From the NCBI GenBank assembly GCA_030602935.1, contig JAUVYU010000011.1, positions 1 through 9,603 of the forward strand: a stretch of DNA of 9,603 bases. The letters run 5' to 3'. This DNA comes from Candidatus Bathyarchaeota archaeon. GTDB taxonomy: Archaea; Thermoproteota; Bathyarchaeia; TCS64. The notes under the pieces are model-generated. The model saw only the letters and a program-made list of their open reading frames with translations, did no database searches and had not been told where the DNA came from. Below are positions 1 to 7,548 of the stretch, piece after piece (the stretch's first letter is position 1; every line of letters begins with the position of its first letter). Made by a program: the position numbers and the translations under genes.

Positions 1-3000
1 GGTCTGCGAGTGGATCTGGAGGGGCTGCGCTATCGCCCTTGAGGCGGTGAACCCTCTCGCGGCGCTCGTGAGGAGCTGTACCGCCTGGGAGAGGACTCTG
101 GAGATCGTTGACTGCCTGGACGCGTCGACGAGTATCCCGAGGGTCTGCTGGACGGACTTGACGAAGCTGCCGGTGGACTGGGTCAGGGTCTTTATCGTCA
201 GCGCCTGTGCCGCTATCCTTCTTGCCGTCCATTGTCTCGCCGTCTCCGTTAGGATCTGGATGGATTCCGCTAGGCTCCTCGTCGCGGTCAGCTGTCTGGA
301 GGCTTCCGCTGACACGCCCAGGAGCTGCTGGACTGCCTTGAGGAATGTGCCCGTGGACTGGGCAAGGGCCTGGATGTTCAGGGACTGGGATGGATTCAAC
401 TTGGCTGTCCACTGCCGGGCTGTGCTGACGTCTATCTGGAAGGCCTGAGACGGGTTCCTTATCCCTGTCCACTGCCTCAGGGCGTCTGCGATGAGCCCCA
501 CGGACTGCTGGGCTGCCTTGATGAATGTGCCTGCGGACTGGGCCAGGGCCTGTATCGATATCATCTGTGATGGGAGCCTGGATGCGGTGTACTGCCTTGA
601 GGCCAGGGCGTCTATCTGGAGCTGCTGGGAGAGGGCTCTTGTGGGCGTCCAGGTCCTGACGGATTGGGTGAGCACGGAGAGGGGCTGTGAAATCTGCCTG
701 TTTGCGGTCAACTGCTTAACGATATCTGCGATCACCTGGAGGGGCTGTGAGACCAGCCTAGACGTGGTCAGCTGCCTGGCTGCCTGTGCGAGGACCCCCA
801 GGGACTCCTGGCAGTACCTCATGAAGGTGCCCGCCGAGTGGGCGAGAGCCGAGAGTGATAGCCTCTCGGAGGTCGTCCTCAGGGCTGTCCCCTGTCTAGC
901 AACCTGTGCGAGTATCTGGAGGGGCTGGGAGATGGTTCGTGGCGCAATCAGCTGCCTCGATGCCTGAGCTAGGATGCTGAGGGCTCCCTGGGCGGACTTT
1001 GAGAAAGTACCCACGGACTGGGCTAACGTCCTCAGCGTGATGGATTGGGATGTCAGCCTCGTCGCCGTCCATGACCTGAGGGATTCCGCGAACACCTGCA
1101 GCTGCTGAGCGAGGTCTCGCACCGCGGTTCCCTGCTTCGAGGCGCCTGTCAGTATCTGGAGCGACTGGAGTGGGGCCCTGTCGGCGGTCCACTGGTGCAC
1201 TGCCTGGGTGAGGACGCCAATGGACTGCTGGACGTACAGCTTATAGGATTCAAATGACTTGACGACTGCCCTGATGCTGAGGGTCTGGGAGGGCAGCCGT
1301 ACCGCCGTCCACTGCTTAGCCGCCTGCGCCATCATCTGGAGTACCTGGGAGGCGTCCCTGATCGCTGTAGACTGCCTCAGCGGCTGGGCGAAGACGCTCA
1401 GTGACTGACCTACTGTCTTGATGAACGTGTAGGCGGACTGGGCCAGCGACTGCACTGATATTACCTGGGATGGTGTACGCGAGGCGGTCAGCAGCCTAGA
1501 AGGCTGTGTGGATATCTGAATCTGCTGGGCCAGCTGCCTGCTGGTGGTCCACTGCCTCGCCGCCTCGGCTAGGATCTGCAGGGGCTGTGAGATGGCTCTG
1601 TTGGCGGTCCACTGCCTAGATGCCTGGGCCAGTACGCCTATCGACTCCTGGACGGACTTGAGGAAGGTCATCAGCGACTGGCTGATAGCGTTCACGACCA
1701 ATGACTCCGACGGGAGCCTCACGGACGTGGTCTGCCTCATCACACCGGCGAGGACCTCAAGGCTCTCGGAGAGCATCCTGGTCACCGTCCATTGTCGGGA
1801 CGCGTCTGCCAGGATCCCGAGGGACGTCTCTACAGATTTCATGAAGGTTCCCGCGGACTGAGCCATGGCTTGGAGGGTAAGCGGCTGGGAGATCAAGCGG
1901 GTGGCTGTCCATGTCCTGCTAGACTGTGTGAGTAGCTGGAGGGGCTGCGCGATGACCCTCGCAGCGGTTCCCTGCTTAGCAGTCTCGGTGAGGATCTGGA
2001 GGGTCTGGGAGAGGTCTCTTATAGCGGTCCATTCTCTCGCAGTCGATGCGAATACCCCGATGGATTGCTGGACTGTCCTCAAGAGGGTCCCGACGGACTG
2101 GGTGAGGGTCTGCACTGAGAGGGTCTGGGAGGCGAATCTGGTCGGGGTCCACTGCCTCGCGGACTGGGTGAGGATCTGGAGGGGCTGAGACAGGCTTCTA
2201 CGCGCTGTCCACTGCCTTGAAGCCTGAGCCAGGATCCCCAGAGACTCCTGAACCGCTATAAGGAAGGTCCCGGCTGACTGTGCCAGGGCTTGGATGGTGA
2301 GGGACTGGGCTGGCGTCCTGATGGCCGTCCACTGCCTCGATACGCTGGCGAATATTCTGATGGGTTGGGAGAGAACTCGTGATGCCGTCCACTGCCTGGA
2401 GGCGTCTGCGAGTACTCCCAGAGTCTGCTGAACAGACTCGATGAAAGTCCCAGCGGACTGTGCCAGGGTCTGGAGGATCAGGGGCTGGGAGATCGAGCGA
2501 GTCGCCGTCCAGATCCTGCTCGACTGAGTCAGCAGCTGGAGGGGCTGCGCGATGGCCCTAGTAGCTGTCCCCTGCCTAGCAGTCTCAGTAAGGATCCGGA
2601 GGGTCTGGCTGAGAGCTCTTATTGCGGTCCATTCTCTCGCAGTGGATGCGAATACCCTGAGGGATTGCCCTACCGTCTTCAGGAAGGTCCCCACGGACTG
2701 GGTGAGGGTTTGCACTGAGAGTGTCTGGGAGGTGAACCTCGTCGGGGTCCACTGCCTCGAGGCCTGGGCATGGAGCGATATGGGCTGGGATAGGCTTCTG
2801 TCCATCGTCCACTGTCTCGCGATTGAAGTCAATACTCCAAGCGACTCTTGGACGGACTTCAGGAACGTACCAGCGGACGCCGCCACCGCCCTTATGCTCA
2901 CGGATTGTGAGGGGAGCCTCGAGGTCGTCCACTGCCTCGATATCCCCGTCAAGATCTGGACTGGTTGAGTGAGGATCCTGGAAGCCATCATCTGCCTCGA

Positions 3001-3468
3001 GGCTTCAGCGAGGACTCCCAGAGCCTGCTGCACTTCCTTGATGACGGTGCCAGCTGACTGGGCCAGGGTCTGGACAGATAGGATCTGGGAGGGGAACCGT
3101 ATAGAGGTCCATTCCCTGGATGCCTGGGCGTACAGCTGGACCCGCTGGTAGGCCGCCCTCGTGGGGGACCAGACCCTCAGGGCTTGGGTCAGCACGGAGA
3201 TGGGCTGAGCCGTGGTCCGTGCGGAGGTCACCTGTCTGGAGGTCTGGGTCAGTAAGCTGATGGCCTGCTTCACGGTCTCAACGAATGTCCCCGTGGACTG
3301 GGCGATTGCGTTCAGCGAGAGGCGCTGGGATGCCGTCCTGAGGGCGGTCTTCTGACTCAGTACCTGCGCCGTCAGCTCGAGGATCTCGGATACTATTTGG
3401 TTGGCCGTTAACTGTCTCTGGGCTCCAGCGATCACGCTCACAGATTGCTGAGCCGATTCGAGGATCGC
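1..3468 (-). CDS. In-frame continuation of the giant repeat protein beyond the TAG; runs off the window edge
   Basis: The minus-strand frame of the upstream gene stays open for 1156 codons after the TAG, to position 1. I checked each codon and found no other stop. It is made entirely of the same 20-residue units in exactly the same register, consensus SRQWTATRxxSQPLQILTQA with a variant QSxGTFxKxVQQSLGVLAQA. No start codon with a Shine-Dalgarno is visible just after the TAG, so independent translation is unlikely. Two recently duplicated unit pairs (1981/2581 and 2101/2701) differ by 8 synonymous and 4 amino-acid-changing codons, so the segment was selected as protein. Either the TAG is read through, which would give a product of more than 2390 residues, or this is the freshly orphaned tail of a truncated gene. 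It could also be a sequencing error at one codon. The C-terminus is not in the window, so no anchor can be seen. Confidence 0.75.
1861..2160 (-). repeat. Copy 1 of a recently duplicated five-unit block
   Basis: These five 60-nt units match 2461-2760 at an offset of exactly 600 nt, far better than average units match each other. For example 52 of 60 bases agree between 1981-2040 and 2581-2640, and 54 of 60 between 2101-2160 and 2701-2760. Weaker similarity extends one unit on either side. Most differences in those two pairs are synonymous. Confidence 0.8.
2461..2760 (-). repeat. Copy 2 of a recently duplicated five-unit block
   Basis: Partner of 1861-2160. It shares the same order of unit types and distinctive unit sequences, such as AREWTAIR followed by QGTA and RIWTATR/RTWTATR, so a multi-unit block was duplicated rather than single units. 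Confidence 0.8.
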
Positions 3469-3471
3469 CTA
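3469..3471 (-). other. In-frame TAG (amber) codon inside the repeat array
   Basis: The plus strand reads cta here, so the mRNA reads UAG. It falls at position 4 of a variant-type unit (TST-stop-AILESAQQSVSV). In the other variant units this position is Gly fifteen times, and Val, Met, Glu and Tyr (TAC, in the unit at 1381-1440) once each. In common-type units it is usually Trp (TGG). TAC or TGG would need one change to become TAG. It is the only stop in this frame between 7170 and 1. Confidence 0.95.
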
Positions 3472-6400
3472 CGTCGACGTTGCCAGAGCCTTCAATATTA
3501 GGGCCTGGGAAGTCTGCCTCACGGATGTCCACTGCTTCGCCACCGCTGCCGATATCTGGAGAGGCTGAGAGGCTTGCCTGACAGCTGTCCACTGATGCGT
3601 TGCCTGTGTCAGGAGTTGAACTGACTGCGAGATCGTCCTGAACAGAGACCACTGCCTAGTTGCCTGAGTCAGGACTCTAACAGATTGAGCCGCAGATTTA
3701 CTAAGTGATACCGTCGAATCGGCGATTGCCTGGAGCGTCAAAACCTGAGAGGGGAGCCTCTCAATCAACCGTGTCCTAGAACCAGTTGTAAGGATCGTGA
3801 GGGTCTCCTGGGCTATTCTGGTGACGAGCCTCGTCGCCTGGGCGATGGCTGAGACGAGCAACTTGCTGGCTGCTGAGCGGTAGAATGTCCCTCCTCTGAT
3901 AGTTTGGGCGAGGATGTTCACTGGCAGAGAGACCAGCCTCTCTCCGATGAGGGTTCTGATCGCGTTGGCCTGCACGGAGAGGCTCTGCGCGATTGCTCTC
4001 GGGAATTTCAACAATATGCTCGCAATGATCTCTAGACTCTCTTCTGAGGCCCTCTCGTAGGTGTTCGTCCATGTGTGCAGCAGTACTGTGTCGATCTGCC
4101 ATGTATCCTGGGACTGATCTGTGGTCTCAGATGCCCCTCTGTACCTGATCGTGAATGTGGGGGAGTCCAGGTACGAGGCGACCGAGACGTTGTTCCATCC
4201 AGGTGAGAGGTCCGAGAAGACGTTGTACCAGGTCGAGCCTTGGCGTACGTCGACGAGTACGTCCTCGGAGCCCATGGTGCCCCCGTTGATACATAGGTAC
4301 TCGTTGTTCTGGCTGGAGTCCACGCTCGTCCACTGGACCTCCAGATCCAGCTTATACGCCGCAACGTATGAGCTCCAGATGTGGACCAGCGCGGCGTCTA
4401 TCATCCACTGGTCCTGGGTAGAGTCGCTCGACTCGTCGCCGCCCTTGAACCTTATGGTGAGGGTGCCGCTGGTCAGCCAGTCGGCTATGGAGACGTTGTT
4501 CCAGGAGCTCTGCGTCAGGTCGCTGAACAGGGTGTCCCAGCCCAAGGTCGTCGTGTTCCATACCTCTACACGGAGGTCCTCGGCGTCGGTCGAGCCTACG
4601 AGGATGCTTAGCTCTTCGTTGGGCAGGTTGTAGGGTAGATCCGTCCACTGGACCTCCTGGTCGAGGTCGTAATCGGTGATGGCTGGGGCTACCGACCAAA
4701 CGGCCGCGACCATGCATTCACGGGTTCCCAGGGAGTTCCAGCCTACCGTGGTGTCTCCAGAAGTCGCATTAGTGTGATGCCCTAACGCTGCACCGCTGCT
4801 AGTGAGGAGCTCCTCTTGAATGTTAACTAGGTTGTTTGTGTTGGTCCAGACAGAGTTTCCGCTCTGTGCGGCGCTTGCGACTATTATCGAGTCGTCGTCA
4901 TTAACAGTAACAGTAACCGCAACGTCACCTGCAGAAGGATTTGCGTAGGTGCCGTTATCGTCGGGAGCTTCTTGAGCGACGTTGATGTATTCGACGACGG
5001 CTACATAAATTTCTCTCGTGATCGTCTCGGACACGGTCACGGCGATGTTCTTGAGTCCCGTTGTCGAAGGGAGGTATGTCTCGTTGAGATACCACAGGCC
5101 AGAGAAGGCCGAATACCCGGTTCCGGTAACGACAGTAGCTACCTCGGCCATATCGACTCCATCAAACGTGATGCTTGTCACAGAGGCTGTGGCTTCTGCG
5201 TCCTCCCAGCCGACGGTGACTACGACGAGTCTTCTGTTGCCAGCACCGTTCTGGAGGTTGTAGTCGAAGTTGTGGGCGCTAGCACCGGTAGCGCTCTCGC
5301 TCTCCATACTACCTACGAGTTTAACAAAAATTGGTGCGGGTTCCTCTGTGAGGGTGGCATCTCCTAGGCCTGGGTCCTTCATGTTGTTGAAGTTGGAGAG
5401 GGTTCCGACATCAGGATTCGAGTCGACATCGCTGACGTCGTTGTCCACCGCGTCCTCGCTGCTCCCGCTGCCTATTAACCTCACCAAGCTTGCGTCGATC
5501 TGCCATGTGTCCTGCGTCGAGTCGATTGTCTCGTCCGTCCCTTTGAACCTCACCGTGAAATTGGAGGACGTCAGGTAGGTTCCAACGGTGAAGTTGTTCC
5601 AGGAGCTGGCCGTGAGGTTCCCCAAGTTCACCCATTGGCTTCCGCTTTCGTCCCAGCAGTCGACTCCGATGTCCTCTGAGCCCGTGAAGGAACCTGCGTA
5701 TATAGCCAGTTCATCATATTGTATGAAGTCGGCTATGGCGTTCCATTGGACCTCGAGGTCCAGTTGATAAGGGGTGCCAATTGACCACTCAACAACCTCC
5801 CAGTGGAGAACTGCATCATTGTTACCGTTATTATTCCGTTCTCCGGTTATCTCTGTATCAGATGTCAGACGAGCTCTAATCATAACGTCGAGGTTATCTG
5901 AGCTTCCTGTACCCATAGTAGTACAATGACCAGTATTGATCCAACCGCTGGGAATCCAAGCCATTGAGTCGCCAAGCGTCACAGATGCGATGTTGTCCGT
6001 TAGACTAGTTTGGCTTCCTGAGAAGGATATCTCGCCTCTCTGTACAGACGTATCATCATGGAACTCGATGACATATACCGTGGACGCAATCGTCCCGGTA
6101 GTACCACCTCTGAGAACTGTAACCTCCGTAGTCGAAGACAGATACATACTGACTGCGCCATAATGGGTATCGTCATTCCAGCCACCAGAGTAAGAGCCTA
6201 CTACCATTGTCTTGTTCATGTCTACAGCACCGAAGGTTCCTGTGTTTGAAGCGCCAGTGAGCGTGACATCGACTGCATTTACATCAAAATTAAAGCCAGT
6301 GTCCTCTACGACCCACCAGTGACCAGATATGGAGCCCGTGGTGGAGGCTCTTGAGAAAGTCATCTGAGTCGTTGACGAGAAGTATCCTCGAACCGCGTTG

Positions 6401-7170
6401 TCAGAGTGTATATTACCTGTTCCACTAGCCTGATAGTAGAACACTAAGAAACCCTTAGTCAATGATATAGTTGCACCAATATTCGCTGTACCAGTCGCAG
6501 AGCCGGAACCAATACTGAAAGTTCCGGAGTATACATTTATTGAGGACGTATACTCGACGCAGTAAATGCTAGTATTGACCTGTTTGGAGTCAGCTTCGAA
6601 TCTAGAAGCAGTCACCGTAGATCCACTTATCGAAATGTCTATCAACGTTGATTCATGGTTGTCAATTGTACCTCCGGCAGTCGGGACATATCTGGTCGCA
6701 AATGGTACAACCTGTGTGGTGTCTAAAGCCTCTGTTAATGTAGCAGTGTTCGAGGTAGCAATGGTGGATAAATCAATAGCAAGTTCCTCAACGGAGGCAA
6801 CAAAACTGCCTCCTTCACTAATGCTGTCGTACGTACCGTCTAATGCCTTCTGATTATCGAAGTTGCTGTGAGATCCCTTGTCGCTGGAGCCATCGACATC
6901 GGATGAATCGACATCTACGTAGTCTAGGATTAAGCCACCATCATATACTTCTGACAGTGTATCAAACTCGCTGTCGGGCCCAAAGCGTTGCGCCGTAAAG
7001 TTGGATGAACTACCCAGATCAGGGCTCGTGTCCACATCGCTGGAGTCGTTATCCACGGCGTCCTCGATGTCTATGAAGATATCTCCCCTGGCCGTCCTCA
7101 AAACAATTGGAGAGAGGAAGAACTGGGAGACGAGGATCAGGAGCAGGAGGAGGGAGAACTTCTTTCTCAC
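3469..7170 (-). CDS. Giant exported modular repeat protein, part before the in-frame TAG (1233 aa)
   Basis: Function unknown; probably an extracellular structural or adhesive surface protein (inference). Start is GTG at 7168-7170, with a GGAGGAGG Shine-Dalgarno at 7182-7189. Residues 1 to about 28 form a Sec-type signal peptide (RKK, then a Leu-rich core). Two SDVD...SNF motifs lie at residues 37-58 and 83-104, a third at 573-594. Residues about 124-462 hold beta-rich repeats of about 80-92 residues, each ending in an aromatic-x-V-x-E signature (E206, E289, E369, E461). Jelly-roll-like modules of about 100 residues lie at about 466-566, 831-933 and 938-1034, sharing WNN...V, a (T/F)(I/V)R(F/Y)+G strand and a QDxWxID ending. 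A different beta-sandwich-like module occupies about 604-829. The 20-residue tandem units start at about residue 1051. Many N-x-S/T sites suit surface glycosylation. The frame stops at TAG (3469-3471) but resumes directly beyond it. I do not recognise a named family. Confidence 0.9.
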   Translation of the reverse strand: MRKKFSLLLLLILVSQFFLSPIVLRTARGDIFIDIEDAVDNDSSDVDTSPDLGSSSNFTAQRFGPDSEFDTLSEVYDGGLILDYVDVDSSDVDGSSDKGSHSNFDNQKALDGTYDSISEGGSFVASVEELAIDLSTIATSNTATLTEALDTTQVVPFATRYVPTAGGTIDNHESTLIDISISGSTVTASRFEADSKQVNTSIYCVEYTSSINVYSGTFSIGSGSATGTANIGATISLTKGFLVFYYQASGTGNIHSDNAVRGYFSSTTQMTFSRASTTGSISGHWWVVEDTGFNFDVNAVDVTLTGASNTGTFGAVDMNKTMVVGSYSGGWNDDTHYGAVSMYLSSTTEVTVLRGGTTGTIASTVYVIEFHDDTSVQRGEISFSGSQTSLTDNIASVTLGDSMAWIPSGWINTGHCTTMGTGSSDNLDVMIRARLTSDTEITGERNNNGNNDAVLHWEVVEWSIGTPYQLDLEVQWNAIADFIQYDELAIYAGSFTGSEDIGVDCWDESGSQWVNLGNLTASSWNNFTVGTYLTSSNFTVRFKGTDETIDSTQDTWQIDASLVRLIGSGSSEDAVDNDVSDVDSNPDVGTLSNFNNMKDPGLGDATLTEEPAPIFVKLVGSMESESATGASAHNFDYNLQNGAGNRRLVVVTVGWEDAEATASVTSITFDGVDMAEVATVVTGTGYSAFSGLWYLNETYLPSTTGLKNIAVTVSETITREIYVAVVEYINVAQEAPDDNGTYANPSAGDVAVTVTVNDDDSIIVASAAQSGNSVWTNTNNLVNIQEELLTSSGAALGHHTNATSGDTTVGWNSLGTRECMVAAVWSVAPAITDYDLDQEVQWTDLPYNLPNEELSILVGSTDAEDLRVEVWNTTTLGWDTLFSDLTQSSWNNVSIADWLTSGTLTIRFKGGDESSDSTQDQWMIDAALVHIWSSYVAAYKLDLEVQWTSVDSSQNNEYLCINGGTMGSEDVLVDVRQGSTWYNVFSDLSPGWNNVSVASYLDSPTFTIRYRGASETTDQSQDTWQIDTVLLHTWTNTYERASEESLEIIASILLKFPRAIAQSLSVQANAIRTLIGERLVSLPVNILAQTIRGGTFYRSAASKLLVSAIAQATRLVTRIAQETLTILTTGSRTRLIERLPSQVLTLQAIADSTVSLSKSAAQSVRVLTQATRQWSLFRTISQSVQLLTQATHQWTAVRQASQPLQISAAVAKQWTSVRQTSQALILKALATST
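4066..4359 (-). repeat. Jelly-roll-like module, copy 3 (residues about 938-1035)
   Basis: Begins with YKLDLEVQWT and ends with QDTWQIDTVLLHTW, the closing strand shared by all three copies. It sits directly before the 20-residue array and is joined to copy 2 by only a few residues. By pattern it resembles a galactose-binding or concanavalin-like beta-sandwich; ligand unknown. Confidence 0.75.
4372..4680 (-). repeat. Jelly-roll-like module, copy 2 (residues about 831-933)
   Basis: Begins with YDLDQEVQWTDL, contains SSWNNVSIADWL and LTIRFKGGDES, and ends with QDQWMIDAALVHIW. The order of motifs is the same as in the copies at 4066-4359 and 5473-5775. Confidence 0.75.
5389..5454 (-). repeat. 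SDVD...SNF motif, copy 3 (residues 573-594)
   Basis: A 22-residue Asp/Ser-rich motif that opens with EDAVDNDVSDVD and closes with LSNF. It is closely similar to copies at 6997-7062 and 6859-6924. The spaced Asp residues suggest Ca2+ binding, but this is inference. Copies 1 and 3 lie before a beta module, suggesting a module-boundary element. Confidence 0.7.
5473..5775 (-). repeat. Jelly-roll-like module, copy 1 (residues about 466-566)
   Basis: Begins with YQLDLEVQWNAI, contains SSWNNFTVGTYL and FTVRFKGTDE, and ends with QDTWQIDASLVRL. It is separated from copies 2 and 3 by the third SDVD...SNF motif and a different beta-rich module. Confidence 0.75.
5783..6799 (-). repeat. Beta-rich repeats of 80-92 residues (residues about 124-462)
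   Basis: Successive blocks end in YCVEY (203-207), WWVVED (285-290), YVIEF (366-370) and WEVVEW (457-462), giving repeats of about 83, 80 and 92 residues plus a shorter first one. Two blocks share a SSTT(Q/E)(M/V)T strand and an S/GTTG(S/T)I turn before the closing strand. Base composition is less GC-rich than the neighbours: 24 of 60 G+C at 6601-6660 against 37 of 60 at 2701-2760. Confidence 0.65.
6859..6924 (-). repeat. SDVD...SNF motif, copy 2 (residues 83-104)
   Basis: Opens with DYVDVDSSDVD and closes with SHSNF. It follows copy 1 by only 25 residues, making a tandem pair at the mature N-terminus. Confidence 0.7.
6997..7062 (-). repeat. SDVD...SNF motif, copy 1 (residues 37-58)
   Basis: Opens with EDAVDNDSSDVD and closes with SSNF, shortly after the predicted signal-peptide cleavage region (about residue 27-29). 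Confidence 0.7.
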
Positions 7171-7181
7171 GGGGGTCGTGG

Positions 7182-7189
7182 CCTCCTCC
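7182..7189 (-). promoter_or_regulatory. Ribosome binding site of the giant repeat gene
   Basis: Reads GGAGGAGG on the minus strand, 11 nt before the GTG at 7168-7170. It decides the start, because no other start codon in this frame is as well placed before the signal peptide. Confidence 0.8.
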
Positions 7190-7238
7190 GCAGAGCTGTG
7201 ACCGCACGGTTACAGCTCGTAAGGGTTGATATCTTCAC

Positions 7239-7246
7239 AAAATATA
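7239..7246 (-). promoter_or_regulatory. Probable TATA box of the giant repeat gene
   Basis: TATATTTT on the minus strand. With archaeal spacing of about 25 nt, transcription would begin near 7217, giving a leader of about 50 nt that includes the Shine-Dalgarno. A near-palindrome abuts it on the upstream side. Confidence 0.55.
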
Positions 7247-7262
7247 GGACACTCGAATGTCC
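7247..7262. promoter_or_regulatory. 16-bp near-palindrome beside the TATA box, possible operator
   Basis: GGACACTCGAATGTCC is a dyad with one mismatched pair (arms GGACA/TGTCC, centre TCGA). It directly abuts the minus-strand TATA box on the side where TFB binds, a usual place for an archaeal repressor or activator site. Function is inferred from position only. Confidence 0.45.
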
Positions 7263-7288
7263 AATCTCGTCAGATGTAATTCGCAGGG

Positions 7289-7306
7289 ATGCAACTGGGT
7301 TTGCAT
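7289..7306. repeat. Inverted repeat ATGCAA/TTGCAT
   Basis: Perfect 6-bp arms around a 6-nt centre (ctgggt) in the divergent intergenic region, about 27 bp from the near-palindrome at 7247-7262. Possible second regulator site. Confidence 0.4.
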
Positions 7307-7311
7307 GCAGA

Positions 7312-7328
7312 CTAGTAGTTACTACTAG
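7312..7328. repeat. Perfect 8-bp inverted repeat CTAGTAGT/ACTACTAG
   Basis: The arms are separated by a single base at 7320. It is nested in a longer imperfect dyad, 7298-7344, whose outer arms are GGTTT and AAACC with several G-U-compatible pairs between. Possible operator or transcribed hairpin; the one-base centre favours a protein-binding dyad over a tight RNA loop. Confidence 0.5.
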
Positions 7329-7548
7329 ACCTGGTGTGTAAACCACCATTGAACCCCCGTGCTCTAGAACTCTACCAGAAATCTTGAAAAGGAATATGAA
7401 TGGATGAAATTAGGTGGAAAACAGTTACAAAAAACAATATTAAGCCTCTTTTATCCTACTTTTAGCGTTTTAATTCCCTAACGGAGCCCCCTCACAAACA
7501 CGGCGAACACGTCGGATCGCCCAGCAGCCCCACCCCTCTCAAAAACGC

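Larger units (their letters stand above)
1..4020 (-). repeat. Tandem array of 67 coding 60-nt (20-aa) units
   Basis: Sixty-seven consecutive 60-nt units, each exactly 20 codons, continue to the window edge and across the TAG. Conserved positions of the unit are T5, R8 (K in the variant), Q12, L14, I/V16 and A20, with W at position 4 in the common type and G in the variant. Units are diverged at the DNA level but conserved as protein; the first ones (about 3661-4020) are the most degenerate. Cys, Pro and Gly are scarce while Gln, Ser, Thr and Ala are abundant. Fold is undecided: the hydrophobic spacing would allow a helical or a beta-solenoid arrangement. From memory, similar 20-residue 'ESLSLTDSI..R' arrays occur in giant proteins of uncultured archaea. 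Confidence 0.93.

Noticed and set aside
47..3151. Many open frames on the plus strand across the repeat array (for example 47-448, 491-967, 1544-1861, 2552-2968)
   Set aside because: They are antisense images of the 60-nt coding repeat: their translations repeat with the same 20-codon period, they lack start signals, and they are repeatedly broken by stops while the minus frame is open throughout.
3471..3480. ACGTCGACGT palindrome touching the TAG codon, considered as a readthrough signal
   Set aside because: Ten-base palindromes are expected several times in a window this long, and it falls within normal repeat coding sequence.
1..4020. A CRISPR array or non-coding satellite as an explanation of the 60-nt periodicity
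   Set aside because: There are no identical repeats separated by unique spacers; conservation follows codon positions and the unit is exactly 20 codons of an open frame.
3278..4364. Shorter minus-strand frames overlapping the giant gene (3278-3652, 3776-4102, 4032-4364)
   Set aside because: They are out-of-frame shadows of the giant gene, with low-complexity Arg/Pro/Ser-rich translations and no ribosome sites.
7167..7349. A 60-codon minus-strand frame over the promoter region of the giant gene
   Set aside because: It covers the TATA box and Shine-Dalgarno of the giant gene, overlaps its start in another frame, and its translation shows no recognisable feature.
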